A stretch of DNA of 7,834 nt from an uncultured Chlorobiaceae bacterium (GTDB lineage Bacteria; Bacteroidota; Chlorobiia; Chlorobiales; Chlorobiaceae). The notes below the pieces were generated by a model that worked only from the letters and a program-made list of their open reading frames with translations, ran no database searches and was not told where the DNA came from. Below, piece by piece: positions 1 to 4,891 of the stretch. A program made the translations under genes and the position numbers. Every line of letters begins with the position of its first letter. The stretch's first letter is position 1. The DNA lies in assembly GCA_903917955.1 (NCBI GenBank), contig CAIXCO010000337.1:1-7834 (forward strand), given 5' to 3'.

Positions 1-1
1 C

Positions 2-811
2 ACCACCTGGCGCCTTGCAGCCATGAACCTCGCCATTCGCGGCTACGACTACAACCTCGGCAAAGAGCCTGCCGACTCCTTTACCCGCGACCAGCACCCC
101 GACCTCCGCGCCGACTTCATCATGGCCAATCCACCCTTCAATATTTCCGACTGGTGGCACCAGAGTCTTGAAGGCGATCCCCGATGGATGTATGGCACGC
201 CGCCGCAAGGCAACGCCAACTACGCCTGGCTGCAGCACATTCTCTTAAATGGTCGAGCCGGTATTGTACTCGCCAACGGCTCCATGTCTTCCAGCCAGAA
301 CTCCGAAGGCGATATCCGCCGGAGCATGGTCGAAGCCGACAAGGTTGAACTGATGATTGCCCTGCCCGGCCAGCTCTTTTTCAACACCCAGATTCCTGCC
401 TGCCTCTGGTTCCTTGTCAAACAGAAACACAGGCGAAAAGGAGAGGTGCTCTTTATTGACGCCCGCAAACTCGGCACCATGAAAAGCCGGGTGCAGATTG
501 AGTTTCTTGATGCCGATATCCAGAGAATCGCCGACACCGTCCATGCCTGGCGAAGCGACGGCGAAACCGGTGCCGACTATGCCGACATTGCGGGTTTCTG
601 TCGCAGCGTCACGCTTGACGAAATTGCCAGCCACGGCCATGTGCTCACGCCGGGCCGCTACGTCGGCGCTGAAGCGGTCGAAGATGACGACGAAGCCTTT
701 GCCGAAAAGATGCTGAAGCTCACCGAAACCCTTGGCGAACAGATGTCGAAAGGAGCGGAGCTGGATCAGTTGATCCGCCAGAAGCTTGGAGGGCTTGGGT
801 ATGAGTTCTGA
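2..811 (+). CDS. hsdM: Type I RM DNA methyltransferase subunit HsdM, 3' part
   Basis: This is the C-terminal 269 codons of the modification subunit, which transfers a methyl group from S-adenosylmethionine to adenine N6 in the HsdM2S complex. The frame is open from base 2 with no stop, so the gene begins outside the window; the ATG at 23 is internal. The catalytic NPPF motif (motif IV of N6-adenine methyltransferases) is at 128-139, within the context ADFIMANPPFN that is typical of HsdM. The SAM-binding motif I should lie upstream and is not visible. Residues reading LANGSMSSSQNSEGDIRR and LPGQLFFNTQIPACLWFL are also characteristic of the family. The C-terminal helix (ELDQLIRQKLGGLGYEF) matches the usual HsdM ending. 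HsdM proteins are generally around 500 residues, so roughly half is present. The stop lies 13 bases before the preferred start of the next gene, which suggests one transcript. Confidence in the family is very high. Confidence 0.97.
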   Translation, partial: TTWRLAAMNLAIRGYDYNLGKEPADSFTRDQHPDLRADFIMANPPFNISDWWHQSLEGDPRWMYGTPPQGNANYAWLQHILLNGRAGIVLANGSMSSSQNSEGDIRRSMVEADKVELMIALPGQLFFNTQIPACLWFLVKQKHRRKGEVLFIDARKLGTMKSRVQIEFLDADIQRIADTVHAWRSDGETGADYADIAGFCRSVTLDEIASHGHVLTPGRYVGAEAVEDDDEAFAEKMLKLTETLGEQMSKGAELDQLIRQKLGGLGYEF

Positions 812-812
812 A

Positions 813-817
813 AGGAG
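813..817 (+). promoter_or_regulatory. Ribosome binding site deciding the start of the AlbA_2 gene
   Basis: AGGAG lies 7 bases upstream of the ATG at 825, an ideal Shine-Dalgarno distance. It directly follows the hsdM stop (809-811). An alternative start, ATG at 801, overlaps the hsdM end and has GGAGG at 788-792, 8 bases upstream, so it cannot be excluded. A TTG at 786 in the same frame is less likely. The site at 813 is preferred because the recognisable domain begins within a few residues of the 825 start. Confidence 0.6.
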
Positions 818-824
818 TGAGCCG

Positions 825-2180
825 ATGAGGGAGAGCGAGAGTGTCGAACTCAAGAAAAGTCTTGCAGAATTGAAGCAAGGGCTGATTTCGATGGTTGCAA
901 TCCTCAATAAACTCGGTGCCGGTGAACTTTGGTTTGGTGTGGCGCCGAACGGAAGTGTTGTTGGCCTTGATGCTAACGAAAAGAGCCTGCGTGACGTGTC
1001 GCAGACTATCGGGTCGCATATTGAACCACGAATTTACCCGCATATTGAGCTTGTCCAACTTGGCGGAAAGAGCTGCCTGCACATCACCTTCAGCGGGCAG
1101 GAGATGCCATATTTCGCTTATGGTCGAACCTACATGCGAGTCGCTGATGAAGATCGCCAGCTCACTACCCGCGAACTTGAAAAGCTCATTCTCCATAAGC
1201 ACAAGGAGGCCATGCGCTGGGATAACGAACCTTGCGACGCACTTTCTCTCAATGGGCTTGATACCGCAAAAATCAGGCGCTTTGTTGAGCGTGCCGGGCT
1301 GACCTGGGATACCGCTGAAAATGCTCTCGACAAGCTTGGCCTTCGGCAGAACGGAAAACTGCTCAATGCCGCAAAACTCTTTTTTTCCACCGAGCCGCCT
1401 CTTCAATTGCGCTGCGCTGTCTTTGCAACAACCAGCAGCTCCACCATTATTGACCGTCACGACTTTGACGGCGACATTCTCGAACTGATTGAGGAGGCGC
1501 AAAAATACATTCTCAAAAACATTCACATCGGTATGCGTCTCGAAGGTCTCTACCGTGTTGATGTGCCAGAAATCTCCATGGCCGCATTGCGAGAAGCGAT
1601 CATCAACGCATTTTGCCACCGCGACTATCGCGACCCTGATTACATCCATGTTGCCATCTTCAAAAACCGTGTCGAGATACGTAACCCCGGTGGCTTGTAC
1701 GATGGTCTGACCATGGAAGAGATGCGTCAGGGCAACGTATCACGCCGCCGTAACCCGCTGATTGCCGATCTCTTCCGCCGCATCCAGATGGTTGAGGGAT
1801 GGGGGCGTGGAATGCCGCTTATTTTTGAAAATGCACCGAGCGTGCAGTTTCGCCAGATTGCCGGTTTGTTCATCGCCAGTTTTGAAAGGCCCTCTTTTGT
1901 TGAGGAGGCAAGCCAGGAAACTGTCGATAAGAGTGCTGAGACTACAGGAAAGACTACAGGAAAGACTACAGGAAAGGCCGGTTTGTTACTGGAACAGGTT
2001 CGCCGGAATCCACAAATCACCACTCCCGAACTGGCAGTTTTGCTTGGTCTGACTGAGGACGGCGTCAACTATCATCTGCGCAAGCTGCAAAAGGATGGGT
2101 TGCTCAAGCGAACAGGCGGTAGAAAGAGCGGATACTGGGAAGTACTTGATGTCAATAAACAAAGCAACCAAATTGAATAA
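825..2180 (+). CDS. Schlafen AlbA_2 / HATPase_c_4-type ATP-binding protein with C-terminal winged helix
   Basis: A 451-residue protein (from ATG 825) of the family often annotated as a RecG-like or putative DNA-binding protein. The N-terminal AlbA_2 domain (formerly AAA_4; about residues 1-120) shows ESESVELKKSL, LNKLGAGELWFGV and GSVVGLD. About residues 240-345 look like a divergent GHKL ATPase (HATPase_c_4): REAIINAFCHRDY at 256-268, IRNPGG near 285-290 and GWGRGM at 325-330. A TTGKTTGKTTGK linker (about 373-384) leads to a winged helix-turn-helix (about 385-445; TPELAVLLGLTEDGVNYHLRKL, ending GYWEVL). It has no helicase motifs, so it is not a true RecG. It sits between hsdM and a HEPN-like gene, with its TAA directly followed by the next ATG, which suggests translational coupling. 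Such proteins recur in type I RM loci, but their function is not settled. A regulator or an ATP-dependent partner of the HEPN protein is inference. Family confidence is high; role confidence is low. Confidence 0.88.
   Translation: MRESESVELKKSLAELKQGLISMVAILNKLGAGELWFGVAPNGSVVGLDANEKSLRDVSQTIGSHIEPRIYPHIELVQLGGKSCLHITFSGQEMPYFAYGRTYMRVADEDRQLTTRELEKLILHKHKEAMRWDNEPCDALSLNGLDTAKIRRFVERAGLTWDTAENALDKLGLRQNGKLLNAAKLFFSTEPPLQLRCAVFATTSSSTIIDRHDFDGDILELIEEAQKYILKNIHIGMRLEGLYRVDVPEISMAALREAIINAFCHRDYRDPDYIHVAIFKNRVEIRNPGGLYDGLTMEEMRQGNVSRRRNPLIADLFRRIQMVEGWGRGMPLIFENAPSVQFRQIAGLFIASFERPSFVEEASQETVDKSAETTGKTTGKTTGKAGLLLEQVRRNPQITTPELAVLLGLTEDGVNYHLRKLQKDGLLKRTGGRKSGYWEVLDVNKQSNQIE
1941..1976 (+). 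repeat. Three perfect 12-bp tandem repeats encoding TTGK linker
   Basis: The unit ACTACAGGAAAG occurs three times without mismatch and in frame, giving TTGK three times between the ATPase and winged-helix parts of the AlbA_2 protein. Short (T/S)xxK tandem linkers are common at this position in AlbA_2 and Fic proteins. Since the unit is a multiple of three, copy-number slippage would change linker length without breaking the frame. A related 12-bp repeat encoding (T/V)SEK lies at 4461-4496. Confidence 0.9.
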
Positions 2181-2846
2181 ATGATCCATAGCGCTATTCA
2201 CGATAATTGGGATCGCGTTCAAATAATGCATTCCATGGCCTACGATTATTATTGCGAAACAAAGGACAGTGAATTAAGACAAGGCATGGGATCAAGTTCC
2301 TGTGAAGATTCATTCGCATTTAACGCTTTCGTCTTCGAGACAATGAGAAAAGAAGCATGTCTTGTTGAGGCTATAATGGTTTGGTCTGTGATTGCGATTG
2401 AAACATTAATTAATCATGTCTTAGCAGAAGTGTCGCCTGATGAGTTATCCGCTAAAAACGCTATTGAGTATCCAGACAAACGCATTGATAAGCGTTACAA
2501 AAAATGTCATGATTTAGTGAAAAAGCTTATCATTCTCAATGATGGTAAAGAAATTAACGATGAGATATTGTTGGTGGCGGAAAATTTGTCAGAAAATCGA
2601 AATGCTATAGTGCATGATAAGCCGTTTGAACTAAATGATTATGGTGATGGCGAGGTTAAAATAATAAACTATAGTTTGAGAGAAAACGAGAAAAAATATT
2701 CAAATAAATATGAAGATCTGAAAATCTTTTTTAAGGATTGCGATAAGATAAAAGATTATATTTTTTCTGCATCTGATTTGAATGGTAAATTATGCAGTTA
2801 TTCGCAATGTGTTGATTTTAGTTTTTCTTCACTGATAATTGGATGA
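2181..2846 (+). CDS. HEPN-like protein, candidate RNase, embedded in the type I RM operon
   Basis: A 221-residue, mostly helical protein with no signal peptide or membrane segment. The sequence SENRNAIVHDKPF places R140 and H145 in the Rx4-6H arrangement, with a polar residue (N141) after the arginine. This is the catalytic signature of HEPN RNases. A long helix earlier (about 50-82, rich in E, A and I) and the helix before the motif fit the four-helix HEPN fold. HEPN domains are established components of toxin-antitoxin, abortive-infection and RM-linked systems, including the anticodon nuclease PrrC. I cannot assign a closer subfamily. The ATG follows the upstream TAA with no gap and no clear Shine-Dalgarno site, so coupled translation is likely; ATGs at codons 16 and 19 are alternatives. 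The gene is very AT-rich (28% GC at 2641-2700), unlike hsdM or hsdR, and shares this with the adjacent 5' part of hsdS, which suggests joint transfer. RNase activity is inferred from the motif alone. Confidence 0.72.
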   Translation: MIHSAIHDNWDRVQIMHSMAYDYYCETKDSELRQGMGSSSCEDSFAFNAFVFETMRKEACLVEAIMVWSVIAIETLINHVLAEVSPDELSAKNAIEYPDKRIDKRYKKCHDLVKKLIILNDGKEINDEILLVAENLSENRNAIVHDKPFELNDYGDGEVKIINYSLRENEKKYSNKYEDLKIFFKDCDKIKDYIFSASDLNGKLCSYSQCVDFSFSSLIIG

Positions 2847-2911
2847 GATTTTTGTTGGGCATCAGGTGTTTGGTTTATCAATAATTCTGCAAAAGAAACG
2901 GGTAGAGTGAT

Positions 2912-4204
2912 ATGAGTTCTGAATGGAATAAAATTTTACTTGCAGATATTCTTGAAACTGTTAACACAGGATTAGATGCGATCAGAAGAGCCCCTATCGT
3001 CGAACAGAACACAGGGATAAAGTGCTTACGAATTCAAGATATATCACAGTCGAAGAGTTACTTGAAATGGGGGAATACTGAAACCAACCAGCGAGACTAT
3101 GATAAATATCAGTTAAAAAAGAATGATATCATTATGGCTCGTACCTGCTCTCCAGGTATTTGTTTGCTTGTCAAGCAAGATGTTGCAGCAGTTTTCAATA
3201 ATGGACTTGCACGTATAAGAGTTAAAAGTGGAATAGTTGATCCTGATTTTCTGCATTATGTATTTAAATCAAAAGATTTTATTGAATACATATATGGAAT
3301 TTCACATGGCACCTCCGTCCAGTTAAATATGAAGGTGGGTGATCTTACAAGGTATCGATTTTTATTACCACAGTATTCTGTACAGCTTTACATAGCAAAG
3401 ATTTTGGTTGCACTCGACGACCGCATAGCCCTGCTCCGCGAAACCAACGCCACACTTGAAGCCATTGCTCAGGCACTTTTCAAATCATGGTTTGTTGATT
3501 TCGATCCCGTTCGAGCCAAACAGGATGGCCGGGAACCCGAAGGCATGGATGCCGACACCGCAGCACTTTTCCCTGACAGCTTCGAAGAGTCGGAACTGGG
3601 GTTGGTGCCGAAGGGTTGGAAATGGTCAACAGTTCACAAGTCATTCAATCTTACAATGGGGCAATCACCACCGGGAAATACCTATAATTCGTTTGGTGAT
3701 GGTCTTCCATTCTATCAAGGGAGAACTGATTTTGGATACCGCTTTCCTGCAAAGCGAATTTTCTGTAACGCGCCAACCCGTTTAGCAGAACCTGGCGATA
3801 CTTTGGTAAGTGTCAGAGCACCTGTTGGGGATGTTAATATTGCACTGGAAAAATGCTGTCTTGGACGAGGTGTTGCCGGAGTCCGGCAATTGGATGGTCA
3901 TCACAGTTATGTATTTTATTCGATGCGCAATCTTTGTGCCTACTTTGAACATTTTGACGGAGAAGGCACGGTTTTTGGCTCGATTAATAAAATAGATTTT
4001 CAAGGGTTACCTGTAATCAGTCCTCATCAGGAAGTGTTAGATTCTTTTGATTCAGTTGTTTCGCCACTCGATAGTCAGATCGCAAATAACGAAAGATGTT
4101 TACAAACCCTCACATCGATTCGTGACACCTTGCTCCCGCGCCTGATCTCCGGTCAGCTTCGCCTCCCGGAAGCAGAGGCTATCATCGGGGAGGCGATAGC
4201 ATGA
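2912..4204 (+). CDS. hsdS: Type I RM specificity subunit HsdS
   Basis: This 430-residue protein recognises the bipartite DNA target for both methylation and cleavage. It has the usual two-TRD plan. TRD1 covers about residues 1-155. The central conserved region is about 158-230 (VALDDRIALLRETNATLEA, then ALFKSWFVDFDPVRAK). TRD2 begins near LVPKGWKW (231-237) and runs to about 380. The distal conserved region is about 380-430 (SIRDTLLPRLISGQLRLPEAE). Length is normal for the family. The ATG at 2912 gives a typical N-terminus, although no strong ribosome site precedes it. The 65-bp gap after the HEPN gene has only a poor promoter-like match (TTGTTG near 2852, TATCAA near 2876). Composition is mosaic: TRD1 is very AT-rich (22% GC at 3241-3300) and switches within about 20 bases near 3405-3425 to 57% at 3421-3480. 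This fits TRD exchange by recombination in the conserved core. The target sequence cannot be predicted from this. The 3' end is echoed at 4279-4341. Confidence 0.96.
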   Translation: MSSEWNKILLADILETVNTGLDAIRRAPIVEQNTGIKCLRIQDISQSKSYLKWGNTETNQRDYDKYQLKKNDIIMARTCSPGICLLVKQDVAAVFNNGLARIRVKSGIVDPDFLHYVFKSKDFIEYIYGISHGTSVQLNMKVGDLTRYRFLLPQYSVQLYIAKILVALDDRIALLRETNATLEAIAQALFKSWFVDFDPVRAKQDGREPEGMDADTAALFPDSFEESELGLVPKGWKWSTVHKSFNLTMGQSPPGNTYNSFGDGLPFYQGRTDFGYRFPAKRIFCNAPTRLAEPGDTLVSVRAPVGDVNIALEKCCLGRGVAGVRQLDGHHSYVFYSMRNLCAYFEHFDGEGTVFGSINKIDFQGLPVISPHQEVLDSFDSVVSPLDSQIANNERCLQTLTSIRDTLLPRLISGQLRLPEAEAIIGEAIA

Positions 4205-4234
4205 TACCTTTTCGGCATTGCCCGTATGGTCAAT

Positions 4235-4257
4235 TTGGTCAGCAGCCTGCTGGCCAA
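4235..4257 (+). other. Short hairpin-forming inverted repeat in the post-hsdS scar
   Basis: The arms 4235-4244 and 4248-4257 pair over 10 positions, with one G-T (G·U in RNA) at 4239/4253 and a three-base loop. No run of T follows, so it does not look like an intrinsic terminator. It could slow polymerase or protect an mRNA end between hsdS and the downstream genes, or be a leftover of a lost element. Confidence 0.4.
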
Positions 4258-4278
4258 TTACCTTGGCTGATCCCATTC

Positions 4279-4341
4279 ATTATTTCTGGTCAGTTACGCC
4301 TGCCGGAAGCAGAAGAGATTATCGAGGAGGTTTCGGCATGA
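4279..4341 (+). pseudogene. Second, diverged copy of the hsdS 3' end
   Basis: These 63 bases encode IISGQLRLPEAEEIIEEVSA and a stop. They match the true hsdS end (4142-4204; LISGQLRLPEAEAIIGEAIA and stop) at 15 of 20 residues and 46 of 63 bases by hand alignment. Most base differences in identical codons are synonymous, so this is not a recent duplication; it looks like the tail of a different hsdS allele. The match may extend a few codons upstream (LIPF against LLPR). The tail is in frame with an open stretch starting at ATG 4201, which overlaps the hsdS stop as ATGA and would give a 46-residue peptide. The first 25 or so residues of that peptide are unrecognised. The likely explanation is loss or replacement of most of an hsdS gene, leaving its end behind. 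A translated small peptide is possible but unsupported. Confidence 0.75.
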
Positions 4342-4520
4342 GTTACGAGCCGCCCTATACTATCACCCCGCAGATCATGCAGCGGGTGGCGGAGATTGTT
4401 GAGCTGGTCACTCGCTGGTCGATGCCGGAAAATGATGCAATGGCGCCATAAAGCATAAAAACGTCGGAGAAGGTGTCGGAGAAAACGTCGGAGAAAATCA
4501 TCAATGCTCTTGAGATGTAG
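4338..4520 (+). pseudogene. Degraded fic-like gene remnant (5' end plus linker tail)
   Basis: The ATG at 4338 overlaps the stop of the hsdS-tail copy as ATGA. It opens a 37-codon frame starting MSYEPPYTITPQIMQRVAEI, which resembles the N-terminus of Fic-family proteins (AMP-transferases acting on protein targets). The frame stops at TAA 4449-4451. It then continues in the same frame through S-I-K, (T/V)SEK repeats and IINALEM to a TAG at 4518-4520. The latter part resembles the linker and first winged-helix residues at the C-terminus of many Fic or AlbA_2 proteins. The whole Fic core, including the HxFxxGNGR catalytic motif, is absent, so the gene is internally deleted and inactive. Fic genes are frequent neighbours of type I RM genes. 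The assignment rests on a short N-terminal stretch and context and is moderate; the 37-residue frame might still be translated. Confidence 0.6.
4461..4496 (+). repeat. Three imperfect 12-bp tandem repeats encoding (T/V)SEK
   Basis: Units 4461-4472, 4473-4484 and 4485-4496 follow the pattern (AC/GT)GTCGGAGAA(G/A)-like and read TSEK, VSEK, TSEK in the frame of the fic-like remnant. The 12-bp period and the position ahead of a winged-helix start (IINALEM) match the TTGK repeat at 1941-1976. This supports the view that it was once a protein linker. Confidence 0.8.
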
Positions 4521-4538
4521 TAAAGTGATGGTTATATT
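4510..4538 (+). promoter_or_regulatory. Sigma70-like promoter upstream of the antitoxin gene
   Basis: TTGAGA (4510-4515) and TATATT (4533-4538) are separated by 17 bases, with four of six and five of six consensus positions respectively. Transcription would begin near 4545, about 45 bases before the antitoxin start, and just upstream of the 16-bp palindrome. The promoter lies inside the decayed fic-like tail, so it may have gained importance after that gene was lost. It could supply both the antitoxin and hsdR. Confidence 0.55.
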
Positions 4539-4552
4539 GAGTGCTGAAAAAG

Positions 4553-4568
4553 GAGCTGAATTCAGCTC
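4553..4568 (+). promoter_or_regulatory. Perfect 16-bp palindrome, candidate antitoxin operator
   Basis: GAGCTGAATTCAGCTC is self-complementary over all 16 bases and lies between the candidate promoter and the antitoxin start at 4590. Phd/YefM antitoxins bind palindromes in their own promoter regions to repress transcription, so this is a natural operator candidate. It also overlaps an AGGAG that is too far from the start codon to be its ribosome site. Confidence 0.5.
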
Positions 4569-4589
4569 TGAATTAAGATCACTACTATT

Positions 4590-4868
4590 ATGAAAAACAT
4601 CCAGATAGCAAACGATATTATACCGCTGGGTGAGTTTAAGACGGGTCTCTCCGCCTGCATGAAAAAGGTTCAGGCAACAGGCCATCCTCTGATTATTACC
4701 CAGAACGGCAGACCCGCCGGTGTCTTACTTTCACCTGTCGAGTATGATAACCTGGTGTACCGCAAACAATTTATCGAATCGGTTGAGCAAGGTCTGGCGG
4801 CGGCAGAATCCGGAAAAGTGTACAGCACTGAAGAAGTCAGGAAGATCTTTGCAAAGCTTTATCCATGA
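4590..4868 (+). CDS. Phd/YefM-family antitoxin, apparently without its toxin
   Basis: A 92-residue protein with the Phd/YefM plan. The N-terminal DNA-binding half (about 1-55) shows IPLGEFKTGLSACMKKV, HPLIITQNGRPAGVLLSPVEYDNL. The C-terminal half (about 60-92; VEQGLAAAESGKVYSTEEVRKIF) is the helical segment that normally wraps and neutralises a RelE/ParE-type toxin. Length is normal and the frame is intact. Its stop overlaps an ATG as ATGA, the usual junction with a toxin gene, but that frame reads only ATG AAA GTG TAA, and hsdR starts 15 bases later. No toxin is encoded between the two. The protein may repress its own promoter and thereby hsdR, or neutralise a toxin elsewhere. No strong ribosome site precedes ATG 4590. 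Family confidence is high; the orphan status is seen directly in this window. Confidence 0.9.
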   Translation: MKNIQIANDIIPLGEFKTGLSACMKKVQATGHPLIITQNGRPAGVLLSPVEYDNLVYRKQFIESVEQGLAAAESGKVYSTEEVRKIFAKLYP

Positions 4869-4876
4869 AAGTGTAA
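4865..4876 (+). pseudogene. Possible three-codon vestige of a lost toxin start
   Basis: ATG AAA GTG TAA begins in an ATGA overlap with the antitoxin stop, exactly where a RelE/ParE-family toxin gene would be expected. M-K-V is a plausible toxin beginning, but three codons cannot prove homology. The alternative is that this is simply non-coding sequence. Confidence 0.3.
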
Positions 4877-4891
4877 ACTATCGAAGCATCT

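Noticed and set aside
786..824. Extended N-terminus of the AlbA_2 protein from TTG 786 or ATG 801
   Set aside because: The best-placed ribosome site (813-817) serves ATG 825 and the domain begins right after it; ATG 801 remains possible, TTG 786 is unlikely.
245..907. Open frame of 220 codons on the - strand
   Set aside because: It is antisense to hsdM, which is clearly coding with the NPPF motif; the reverse product has no domain-like features.
720..1649. Long open frame of 309 codons on the - strand
   Set aside because: It lies opposite the AlbA_2 gene and hsdM end, has no recognisable family, and is explained by codon bias of the sense gene.
2852..2881. Possible promoter before hsdS (TTGTTG, 18 bases, TATCAA)
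   Set aside because: Only about three and four consensus matches in AT-rich DNA; such matches are expected by chance.
4235..4257. Intrinsic terminator after hsdS
   Set aside because: The hairpin is not followed by a run of T, so it lacks the second required element.
4218..4451. 77-codon + strand open frame with TTG-type start
   Set aside because: The part before 4338 runs out of frame through the hsdS-tail copy; the meaningful portion starts at ATG 4338, which sits in an ATGA overlap.
4290..4685. 131-codon open frame on the - strand across the scar and antitoxin start
   Set aside because: No family resemblance, and it crosses the promoter, the palindrome and the sense antitoxin.
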